From Spirochaetaceae bacterium (GTDB lineage: Bacteria > Spirochaetota > Spirochaetia > Spirochaetales_E > Spirochaetaceae_B): a stretch of DNA of 9,026 nt. Shown piece by piece: positions 1 to 5,982 of this stretch. Position 1 is the stretch's first letter, and each line of letters opens with the position of its first letter. The translations under genes and the position numbers were made by a program. The stretch is from assembly GCA_003249275.1 (NCBI GenBank), contig QKJO01000129.1:1-9026 (forward strand), given 5' to 3'. The notes beneath the pieces are model-generated. The model saw nothing but the letters and a program-made list of their open reading frames with translations, was not told where the DNA came from and did not search any database.

Positions 1-1279
1 TGATTTTCTCCAGAGTTCCGATCAGACGTTTGCCATAATGCTTACGGATGAGTGTCTTAACCTCCGTTGTATCTTTGAAGGTATCGGTATAGTAGGCGGT
101 AAAAATGGAATTGATATACTCCTGCTCTTTTTCCGCATGGATCAGAAAGGAAGAAGAGCCCGTATAACCGGGAAGGTAACCGTTCTGATAATGATCCAGC
201 CCCGGTAGTTCATCGCTTTTTTCCCATCGTTTGACAGCTTCCACTGTTTTTACCACATAGACGAATTCGGCCATATTGATATAGGCCTGCCGTGTCGGAT
301 CTTCCGAACTGAGCCTCTTCATATACCCCGACCAGGAGACTCTGTCGCCCTCGTCTCCCACATGTACAATGGCGTCTCTCAGGACCATTTCATCCTTGAA
401 ATCGTTTAAAAGACCGGTCAGAGACTCCTTCACCTCCGCCAGAGCGGGACAGAATTCCAGGCCACCCATGGAGTCGATCAGAGTCTCAAGCACTCCTCCC
501 TCGGGATAATCCGTGTCGAGTTTGTTATCGGCTATGATGTTTTCAACCCTGGTCCTGATATCTTCAATATCAGAGGATTCTCCTTCCGTCAGATAGGGAA
601 TGGCAAATGTGACTTTTGTATCCTTTCTATCTTCAATGACCACCCTGGAACTGTGGATGACCCGGCTGAAACCGAAGCGTCTCTGCCGTATTTCCAGCTG
701 GTATTCTTTATTCAGTACCTTCTTCAGGGCTCCCAGGTTTCCCGAATCTCCTGCAGGTCTGCCATCAAGAAAAACCTGGAAGGCTCCCTCCTCCCCCTCG
801 TTAACCAGGGTGAGAGATCCGAATCCCACATTGATATCCGAAAACTGTTTCATCAGTTCGACAAGGATATCATCGGTAACATCAAACACTTCCAGGAGGG
901 AGTAGGAGGTCCCCCGAGACCTGGCTACAACCCGGTCTGCTTCCTTTTCGTACAGAGACATGGAGATGACGATACTGCCGTCCGAACCTGCCGTGAGATC
1001 TCCGAACAGAATCCTGTCTATACCCTGTTCCCCGGCATAGGCGGATATATCGGCAACTGTCAGGGGAGGTTCCTCCGCCCCCGTCAATACCTCATACTCC
1101 CCTAGCAGCCCCAGAGTAAATGAAAAAAGATCTTCCACTGTTGAACAGATATTGTTGTAGATGTCGTCGGTGGTTCTGTTGACCGGAGGAAGAACAAGAA
1201 CGCTGGTTTTACTATCCTGGGAAAAGGCCCCTCCAGCCGAGACGACAAAAAGAAGGAGAAAGAGTACATTCTTTTTCAT
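1..1279 (-). CDS. Exported TolB/CsgG-like and PEGA-like domain protein (3' end outside window)
   Basis: I translated this frame by hand from an ATG at 1277-1279; it stays open for 426 codons to the window edge, so the C-terminus is missing. Residues 1-20 form a Sec signal peptide (MKKN, then a leucine/valine/phenylalanine core) with a likely signal peptidase I site after Ala-Phe-Ser before Gln21. There is no lipobox cysteine, so it is probably periplasmic rather than a lipoprotein. Residues about 25-145 read like the alpha/beta TolB-N/CsgG/FlgO-type fold: SVLVLPPVNRT, then IDRILFGDLT and a strand-rich stretch. Residues about 152-228 resemble a PEGA domain (GSLTLVN, VFLDGRPAGDSG, YQLEIRQ). The rest is mostly helical and unrecognised. 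Proteins of this architecture are common in spirochaetes and usually of unknown function; a cell-envelope role is inference. An AGGA ribosome site lies about 10 bases before the ATG. Confidence 0.85.
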   Translation of the reverse strand, partial: MKKNVLFLLLFVVSAGGAFSQDSKTSVLVLPPVNRTTDDIYNNICSTVEDLFSFTLGLLGEYEVLTGAEEPPLTVADISAYAGEQGIDRILFGDLTAGSDGSIVISMSLYEKEADRVVARSRGTSYSLLEVFDVTDDILVELMKQFSDINVGFGSLTLVNEGEEGAFQVFLDGRPAGDSGNLGALKKVLNKEYQLEIRQRRFGFSRVIHSSRVVIEDRKDTKVTFAIPYLTEGESSDIEDIRTRVENIIADNKLDTDYPEGGVLETLIDSMGGLEFCPALAEVKESLTGLLNDFKDEMVLRDAIVHVGDEGDRVSWSGYMKRLSSEDPTRQAYINMAEFVYVVKTVEAVKRWEKSDELPGLDHYQNGYLPGYTGSSSFLIHAEKEQEYINSIFTAYYTDTFKDTTEVKTLIRKHYGKRLIGTLEKI

Positions 1280-1328
1280 GGTTGAGATTTCCTGTTAATG
1301 TATAATTGGCGAATTAGAAAGCGTGTTC

Positions 1329-1358
1329 ATTTTACAGAAATACACAGGTCAATGACAA
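1329..1358 (-). promoter_or_regulatory. Probable sigma70-type promoter of the exported protein gene
   Basis: On the minus strand, TTGTCA (1353-1358, five of six consensus bases) and TAAAAT (1329-1334, five of six) are separated by 18 bases. The predicted start near 1322 leaves a 5' leader of about 40 bases containing the AGGA ribosome site. It lies in the gap after the LysO genes, so the exported protein gene probably has its own transcript. Confidence 0.5.
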
Positions 1359-1376
1359 CCAGACAGGTTTTTTTTT

Positions 1377-1398
1377 AAAGAAATCTCAGAAACTGAGA
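1377..1398 (-). terminator. Weak candidate terminator after the LysO genes
   Basis: TCTCAG (1384-1389) and CTGAGA (1393-1398) form a perfect 6-bp inverted repeat with a 3-base loop overlapping the stop codon of the second LysO gene. On the minus strand it is followed by TTTCTTT and then an A run. The stem is short and only partly G+C, so termination may be partial, allowing read-through into the next gene. Confidence 0.3.
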
Positions 1399-1994
1399 AT
1401 GAAGGGCACCAGAAAGGGTACGACGACGGTCAACACAACGCCGCTGAACATGGATATGACCGCAAAATCTCTTCCCGAATAGAGGGTGATAACCGGTAGA
1501 GTCGTATCCATTGTGGTAGCGCCTCCCGAGGCAATGGGGCCCAGCGGACCGGCCCACTTCACAAAAAGGGGAGTCAGCAGAAGTGTGATGATCTCGCGCA
1601 TGATATTGGAAAGAAGGGCGATAGTTCCCGGGAGCTCTCCCCGGAGTTCGGTGATGAACAGACTGGACAGGCTGTAATATCCCATTCCCGAGCTTACGGC
1701 CAGAACCTCCTGCAGATCCAGCCCCCGGATCAGCGCCGACACAAGTGCGGCTCCGCCGAGAGATCCGAAAATAACGGAGAGGGGAACCAGCATGATTTTG
1801 ATATTGGTCTCTTTCAGAACCTTAAGGGCCGTTGCATCCCCGCCGATGCCGAAACCGACAAGCCCCATGAGAACATAAAGGACATAGGTACTCAGAGAAC
1901 CGGCTCCCTCGGGAATCCATCCTCCTCCGCTGCCCCAGATTCCCAGAAGAACGCCGCAGGCAAAAAACGTCAGAATGATCAGACTGTTTTTCAT
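1386..1994 (-). CDS. LysO-family transporter, C-terminal subunit (split gene)
   Basis: A 202-residue, very hydrophobic protein with about five to six membrane segments, matching the C-terminal two thirds of the LysO/YbjE (DUF340) family. E. coli LysO, a single chain of about 300 residues, exports L-lysine. Family-like features are the glycine-rich GFGIGGDA segment near residue 48, SSGMGYYSLSSLFITEL at 101-117 and GATTMDTTLP at 158-167, whose Asp163 is a likely essential in-membrane acid. The start ATG overlaps the stop of the upstream half as ATGA and has a strong GGGAGG ribosome site 7 bases away, so the two halves are translationally coupled. The substrate (lysine or another cationic compound) is inferred from family only. 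It is the last gene of the four-gene run. The two-chain form appears intact rather than a frameshift, because each half has its own ribosome site. Confidence 0.85.
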   Translation of the reverse strand: MKNSLIILTFFACGVLLGIWGSGGGWIPEGAGSLSTYVLYVLMGLVGFGIGGDATALKVLKETNIKIMLVPLSVIFGSLGGAALVSALIRGLDLQEVLAVSSGMGYYSLSSLFITELRGELPGTIALLSNIMREIITLLLTPLFVKWAGPLGPIASGGATTMDTTLPVITLYSGRDFAVISMFSGVVLTVVVPFLVPFILSF

Positions 1995-2302
1995 GCTTCA
2001 TCCTCCCGGAGGCCGGCCGACACACCGGATTGCTCTGTTTTAAAGAAGAATTTGTAGACAAATGCGGTCAGAACCAAAGATCCGATGACCGAGGCAACTG
2101 TAATGAACAGGGCCTTGAGGCCGATCAGATGAAAACTCCTGACGATGACTTCATTCTGTCCGACCGAAAGCCCCAGAAGAAACAGCAGCAGATAGATGAC
2201 GTAACCGACCGGTTTTTCCAGAGCGGCGTGAAGCTTCCTGAATTTACGGAGCAGGTAACCGGCAATCATGCCGGAAGACATTATGATAATAACGGTGAGC
2301 AC
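1991..2302 (-). CDS. LysO-family transporter, N-terminal subunit (split gene)
   Basis: A 103-residue protein with three hydrophobic segments (about residues 2-17, 30-48 and 62-86), equivalent to the N-terminal third of LysO. LLLFLLGLSVGQNE at 37-50 is the family-like helix. The last 15 residues are charged and have no obvious family counterpart, consistent with a true separate C-terminus. The start is GTG at 2300-2302, chosen because AAGGAA lies at the right distance in the 12-base gap after the hydrogenase-like gene. Its stop overlaps the next ATG as ATGA. Together the two products total 305 residues, the usual length of the one-chain transporter, so they very probably assemble into one carrier in the inner membrane. 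Confidence 0.82.
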   Translation of the reverse strand: MLTVIIIMSSGMIAGYLLRKFRKLHAALEKPVGYVIYLLLFLLGLSVGQNEVIVRSFHLIGLKALFITVASVIGSLVLTAFVYKFFFKTEQSGVSAGLREDEA

Positions 2303-2314
2303 GGATAATTCCTT

Positions 2315-3613
2315 TCAGCGGTCGAGTCCGGGGGGCATACGGCTTTCAAGCTCTATCATCTCCCGGGTCAGATCCCTAATTTTCTCTCTCAATTTGAAAA
2401 CACAGTCGGTTTCCGTTGTTTTTCCGCGGACAATATCTTCGGCCAGGGCCCGGCAGCTGGGAGCACCGCAGGAACCGCAGTCGAGACCGGGCAGGCTCTC
2501 CCGGATCACTTCCAGGTCTTCCATCATCTTCATGGCCTTCCTGTAGTCCCGGTCCAGAAGATGGGTTGCCCGGCTCTCGGGAGTCTCGGTCCAGAAGAGT
2601 TCGATCCCCTCGGGCAGGAGCGGCATCTCAGCCGGAGCGGGACATTCTCCCTCACGGTGCCGTCTCTCTCTGTTGCAGACGATGTTCCTTGCTATATATG
2701 GGTTCTCCACAGTCAGAGGACCGCCGACGCAGCCTCCGGGACAGCTCATCATCTCTACAAAATCAACATCCCGGATATGTCCGTTTTCCAGATTCTCCAG
2801 AACATCGATGACATGGTCAATACCATCGACGGAAATATGATTCTCCGAAAAGACAGCCGACCCCTCGCCGTCCGTTCTTGCCCAGCTGATTCCCAGTGCG
2901 GAGGAGATGTTCAGGTTTTCTTCAACCTTGACCTGGGAAACCGCCAGTTTGAGTTCCTTATAGATATCCTGAATACCGATAACGCCGTCGACTGAGGAGG
3001 ATTTGATTCCTCTGGGGCTCTTCACATCCGTAACTTTGGCGGCGCAGGGAGAGATAAAAAAGACCCCCACCCTGCCGGGCCTGTTCTTTTCCCGCTCCCG
3101 GACAATCCTGGCACTCAGTTCCATGGGGGAGATCATGGGAACAAGCTGATCCAGGAGTGAGGGGAACCGGGTTTCCACAATCCTGACAACCACAGGACAG
3201 GAGGAGGAGATGAGAGGCCCGCGCTGTGTTCCCAGATATCGCCGGGTTTCATCGCTCATGATTTCGGCAGCCGCCGCCACTTCATAGACATCGTCAAATC
3301 CGAGGGTCTTCAGGGCAGTAAGAATACGGTTGCATGTTACGGAGCTCCTGAACTGCCCGTACAGGGTCGGTGCAGGGATGGCAACGTTGTAATCAAAATT
3401 ATTGAGGAGAGACAGGGGTTCGGAAACGGCCTTTTTGGCTCCCGACGGGCAGGTTCTGATGCACTCGCCGCAGTCGATACACCGCTCGGCGATGATCCAG
3501 GCCCGGCCTTTCTGCACTCTTATGGCTTCGGTGGGGCATCCTTTGATGCAGACCGTACAGCCTTTGCAGAGCTGTTCATCCAGGGTTACGGAATGAAAAT
3601 AACTCTCTTCCAT
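2315..3613 (-). CDS. [FeFe]-hydrogenase-like iron-sulfur protein, putative sensory type
   Basis: A 432-residue cytoplasmic protein with no signal peptide. Domains in order: two [4Fe-4S] ferredoxin motifs (Cys16/19/22/26 and Cys45/48/51/55); the Fe-only hydrogenase large-subunit domain, about 74-310; and a C-terminal CX2CX4CX16C cluster domain (Cys379/382/387/404), followed by a short charged helix. H-cluster motifs are present: L1 SSSCP (Cys139), L2 SPCAAK (Cys190, Lys193) and L3 MSCPGGCVGG (Cys291, Cys295), so all four cluster cysteines are kept. The catalytic proton-relay cysteine of productive enzymes (TSCCP) is Ser138, and the methionine of MPCxxK is serine. Such changes are typical of HydS-like and other putative sensory groups. 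The PAS and phosphatase domains seen on some HydS proteins are absent; the adjacent ATPase may supply signalling in trans. Translation is probably coupled to the ATPase gene 3 bases upstream. A low-activity hydrogenase is the main alternative. Confidence 0.88.
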   Translation of the reverse strand: MEESYFHSVTLDEQLCKGCTVCIKGCPTEAIRVQKGRAWIIAERCIDCGECIRTCPSGAKKAVSEPLSLLNNFDYNVAIPAPTLYGQFRSSVTCNRILTALKTLGFDDVYEVAAAAEIMSDETRRYLGTQRGPLISSSCPVVVRIVETRFPSLLDQLVPMISPMELSARIVREREKNRPGRVGVFFISPCAAKVTDVKSPRGIKSSSVDGVIGIQDIYKELKLAVSQVKVEENLNISSALGISWARTDGEGSAVFSENHISVDGIDHVIDVLENLENGHIRDVDFVEMMSCPGGCVGGPLTVENPYIARNIVCNRERRHREGECPAPAEMPLLPEGIELFWTETPESRATHLLDRDYRKAMKMMEDLEVIRESLPGLDCGSCGAPSCRALAEDIVRGKTTETDCVFKLREKIRDLTREMIELESRMPPGLDR

Positions 3614-3616
3614 ACT

Positions 3617-4033
3617 TCATTCATCCAGCCTGAGCACAATGGTAACGGTCGTGCCGACACCAACCACGCTGTCTATATGGAGTTCATCCGAATTCCGCTG
3701 AATATTCATCAGGCCCATACCGGCTCCGAATCCCAGCTCTCTTGCCTCCTCGGAGGCGGTTGAATACCCTTCCTGCATAGCCAGTTCAAGATCGGGTATC
3801 CCGGGACCGGTGTCCTTGAGGACGATCCGGATACGGTCATCCTCCAGATCGACATAGATCACGCCGCCGTCGGCATGGATCACCATATTGATCTCCGCTT
3901 CGTACATGGAAATGGCCGTTCTTTTGATGGTACCGGAGGGTATACCCAGTTGTTTGAGCTTTCTTTTGATGTCGCTTGATGCACGCCCCGCCAGCGAGTA
4001 GTCATCGCCGGCAACCAGGTATTCAAAATTCAT
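3617..4033 (-). CDS. Anti-sigma-factor-type ATP-binding protein (HATPase_c, RsbW-like)
   Basis: A 138-residue single-domain GHKL ATPase. The N box is EAEINMVIH (Glu45, Glu47, Asn49, His53), the G1 box DTGPGIPD at 74-81 and the G2 box GFGAGMGLMNIQ at 101-112. There is no histidine phosphoacceptor or sensor domain, so it belongs to the RsbW/SpoIIAB-like serine kinase or anti-sigma group rather than the two-component kinases. Proteins of this kind are known beside HydS-like hydrogenase genes, and here the hydrogenase-like gene follows after 3 bases, so a partnership is likely. I chose the ATG at 4031-4033; the frame can be opened to a TTG at 4069, but that would sit on the candidate promoter and add a non-conserved stretch. 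No clear ribosome site precedes either start. No anti-anti-sigma or sigma partner is in the window. Confidence 0.85.
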   Translation of the reverse strand: MNFEYLVAGDDYSLAGRASSDIKRKLKQLGIPSGTIKRTAISMYEAEINMVIHADGGVIYVDLEDDRIRIVLKDTGPGIPDLELAMQEGYSTASEEARELGFGAGMGLMNIQRNSDELHIDSVVGVGTTVTIVLRLDE

Positions 4034-4069
4034 GGTAATAACAATACACCAGTTTTTTAAATGAATCAA

Positions 4070-4098
4070 ATTATATCGATTTAAAGTTCGAAGGCATT
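4070..4098 (-). promoter_or_regulatory. Candidate promoter of the HATPase-hydrogenase-LysO run
   Basis: A perfect minus-strand TATAAT (4070-4075) lies 36 bases before the HATPase ATG, giving a leader of about 30 bases. The -35 position 17 bases further up (4093-4098, AATGCC) is poor, which would suit an activator-dependent promoter. The repeated CATTTGA words overlap this region. Confidence 0.35.
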
Positions 4099-4136
4099 TG
4101 ATAAGACATTTGAAAGAGTTTCATTGACTTATCGAA
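4095..4136. promoter_or_regulatory. Candidate operator region: direct and inverted repeats between divergent genes
   Basis: CATTTGA occurs at 4095-4101 and 4107-4113, spaced 12 bases start to start, with a shortened CATTGA at 4122-4127. TTTGATAAG (4097-4105) and CTTATCGAA (4128-4136) form an inverted repeat with one mismatch. The block overlaps the -35 elements of both divergent promoters, a natural place for a regulator such as the adjacent DeoR-family protein. That these repeats bind a protein is inference. Confidence 0.3.
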
Positions 4137-4151
4137 GAATTATTATAAAAT
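4124..4151 (+). promoter_or_regulatory. Sigma70-type promoter of the DeoR-lplA operon
   Basis: TTGACT (4124-4129, five of six) and TAAAAT (4146-4151, five of six) are 16 bases apart. The expected start near 4158 gives a leader of about 90 bases ending in an AAGGGG ribosome site 5 bases before the ATG. The leader holds only a weak GATAT/ATATC repeat (4188-4204) and no riboswitch that I recognise. Confidence 0.6.
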
Positions 4152-4249
4152 AGGGGGAAGAATATTGATTGTACCGAAATCCGTTCAGATATTTTTCCGA
4201 TATCATACAAGTCCCGTCCGGAATTGTATAGAATATATAAGGGGTAAGT

Positions 4250-5005
4250 ATGAATCCGTTCCTTTCAGACCGTGAAAACCGCATCCTCAGCATGCTCATT
4301 GAAGATTACAATCTTTCAGTCTCCAAAATCAGTGAAATCCTGGGTGTATCGGCGGTTACCGTCAGAAGCGATCTGACAAGCATGGAAGAGAAAGGATTCA
4401 TTCTGAGAACCAGGGGCGGGGCCCTTCCCGTTTTCCATCCCGATATCCTTATGAGTCAAAGGGCCAGACAGGAAGAGAAAAACCGCATCGCCAAGGCTGC
4501 CGCCGATATGGTTGAAGAGGGAGATGCCATCATGATTGACGACGGAACAACCACGTCTCTCGTCCTGAAGTACCTGATGGGCAAACGGAACATCCACGTG
4601 GTGACCAACTCCACTCTTGCCCTGACCTATGCCCGGGTGAATCCAACCCTCCATCTTACAATGGTGGGCGGCGAGTTCAAACCCGGCTCCGAATCGCTGG
4701 TCGGTCCTGTTTCACTGTCCCATCTGGAACGCTATCACGTACGCTATGCCTTTGTCGGAACCGGAGGTTTCTCCGCCGAGACGGGCATGACCACTCATAT
4801 TGAGGAGTCTGCGGAAATCATCAAAGCCATGGCCCGCCAGTCGGACCAGACAATCCTGCTGGCCGACTCCAGCAAATACGGAAAATCGGGGTTTGTGAAG
4901 ATCCTGCCCCTGGACAATGTGGATATGATCATTACGGATACGGAGATGAAACCGGAATACGTGAATGAAATCAAAGAGAAAGGTTTAATCGTAAGGCAGG
5001 TATAA
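4250..5005 (+). CDS. DeoR/GlpR-family transcriptional regulator
   Basis: A 251-residue protein of normal DeoR-family length. Residues about 6-60 form the winged helix-turn-helix, with the recognition segment VSAVTVRSDL at 33-42 followed by a TRGGALP hinge. Residues about 75-235 form the DeoRC effector domain: GDAIMIDDGTTT, VVTNS, VGGEFKP, FVGTGGFSAETGMTT and LLADSSKYGKSGF, the phosphosugar-binding fold. Members usually repress sugar or polyol genes and respond to a phosphorylated intermediate; the effector cannot be read here. The ATG at 4250 has a strong ribosome site. It is first in an operon with lipoate-protein ligase and divergent from the HATPase gene, so it may control both transcripts and itself. 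Confidence 0.93.
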   Translation: MNPFLSDRENRILSMLIEDYNLSVSKISEILGVSAVTVRSDLTSMEEKGFILRTRGGALPVFHPDILMSQRARQEEKNRIAKAAADMVEEGDAIMIDDGTTTSLVLKYLMGKRNIHVVTNSTLALTYARVNPTLHLTMVGGEFKPGSESLVGPVSLSHLERYHVRYAFVGTGGFSAETGMTTHIEESAEIIKAMARQSDQTILLADSSKYGKSGFVKILPLDNVDMIITDTEMKPEYVNEIKEKGLIVRQV

Positions 5006-5982
5006 TGCTGAATCTTCTGATCTCTCCCTTCAGGGATCCCTATCTGAATCTGTCTCTCGAGAATTATCTTCTTGAGTCGATGAAGGAGGAGGAAGAGTTT
5101 CTGTTTCTGTATATCAACGATCCTTCGGTTGTCATCGGGCGCTTCCAGAATCCCTGGCTGGAGTGTTCACCCCACAGAGGAAAAGATACCTACCTTGTCC
5201 GCAGACAGAGCGGCGGAGGAACGGTCTATCATGATGAGGGCAATTTGAATTTCTCCTTCATCCGCCATATTGAAAACTACAGCCGTCAGAAGAATCTGGA
5301 ACTGATCTGCTCCATTCTCCGGGAAACCGGGATAGACCTTGAAATCAATAAACGCCACGATCTGACGGTGCAATACAAAGGCAGGACCTTCAAGGTCAGC
5401 GGCAGCGCCTTCCGGCATAAGAAAGACAGAGCCTTTCACCACGGCACCCTGCTTGTCTCCTGCGAAACAGACAGGCTGAAGGATTCGATCTGTCCCGGAG
5501 AATCAAAGGTGATCCTCCAGGCATCAGGCACCGAATCAAAACGCTCCGAAGTCATCAACCTCAACCGGATCAATCCGGACCTGACCGTCGCCGGTCTGAT
5601 CAAAACCTTTGAAGTCCGGTTCGGCAAAGGCGGGGACGGGAGCATCAGAAATCTGAATCAGGATGAGTGGACCGAGCTGTCCGAACTGCCTCAGGTACAG
5701 AAGGAGAGGGATACCCTGTTGTCGGAAGACTGGATTCTGGGCAAGACGCCCTCTTTCACCCAGGACATCAGCTCCCTCCACCCTCCCGAAACAGAGGGAT
5801 GGACGATCCGTGTGAACAAGGGAAAGGTGGAAGAGGCTCCCGAAGAGCTGGCATTCCTGGCCGGATTTGAATACGGACGGCGCCATACGGGGGATGATCT
5901 GAAGAAGATGCTGCGGAAGAAGAATCTATTTCAACTGGGAGAAGACGAACTTTTCAGCAGGCTTGTTCAGATCATCGGATAG
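5005..5982 (+). CDS. lplA: Lipoate-protein ligase A
   Basis: A 325-residue enzyme close to E. coli LplA in length. It activates free lipoate with ATP to lipoyl-AMP and transfers it to lysines of lipoyl domains in 2-oxoacid dehydrogenases or the glycine cleavage H protein. Diagnostic motifs are RRQSGGGTVYHDEGNLN at 66-82 (lipoate and adenylate binding), KVSGSAFR at 130-137, in which Lys130 is the likely catalytic lysine, and HHGTLL at 145-150. Residues about 245-325 are the C-terminal accessory domain, so it appears to be a complete two-step ligase rather than an octanoyltransferase. The ATG shares one base with the regulator's stop codon (TAATG), with AGGCAGG upstream, so translation is coupled. 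The last 57 bases overlap the convergent GGDEF gene. No lipoylated complex gene is visible nearby. Confidence 0.93.
   Translation: MLNLLISPFRDPYLNLSLENYLLESMKEEEEFLFLYINDPSVVIGRFQNPWLECSPHRGKDTYLVRRQSGGGTVYHDEGNLNFSFIRHIENYSRQKNLELICSILRETGIDLEINKRHDLTVQYKGRTFKVSGSAFRHKKDRAFHHGTLLVSCETDRLKDSICPGESKVILQASGTESKRSEVINLNRINPDLTVAGLIKTFEVRFGKGGDGSIRNLNQDEWTELSELPQVQKERDTLLSEDWILGKTPSFTQDISSLHPPETEGWTIRVNKGKVEEAPEELAFLAGFEYGRRHTGDDLKKMLRKKNLFQLGEDELFSRLVQIIG

Noticed and set aside
653..1105. 150-codon plus-strand open frame, and the shorter one at 600-905
   Set aside because: Both are antisense to the exported protein gene, whose frame has a signal peptide and domain-like sequence; the plus-strand products have biased, non-protein-like composition.
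1358..1376. AACC/GGTT repeat followed by nine T on the plus strand, resembling a terminator
   Set aside because: The stem is only 4 bp and no plus-strand gene lies upstream to be terminated.
2416..2995. Overlapping plus-strand open frames of 131 and 144 codons
   Set aside because: They are antisense to the hydrogenase-like gene; the Ser/Arg/Pro-rich product is typical of a reverse-frame artefact.
2315..3613. Reading the iron-sulfur protein as a productive energy-converting hydrogenase
   Set aside because: Serine replaces the proton-relay cysteine, no diaphorase (NuoE/NuoF-like) genes are adjacent, and a signalling ATPase is.
4034..4069. TTG extension of the HATPase start
   Set aside because: It adds 12 residues unlike the family N-terminus and reaches the candidate -10 box; the ATG at 4033 fits the domain start.
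4188..4204. GATAT/ATATC inverted repeat in the leader of the DeoR gene
   Set aside because: Five A+T-rich pairs with a 7-base spacer are easily expected by chance; noted in the promoter entry only.
4316..4654. 112-codon minus-strand open frame
   Set aside because: It is antisense to the conserved DeoR-family gene and has no family resemblance.
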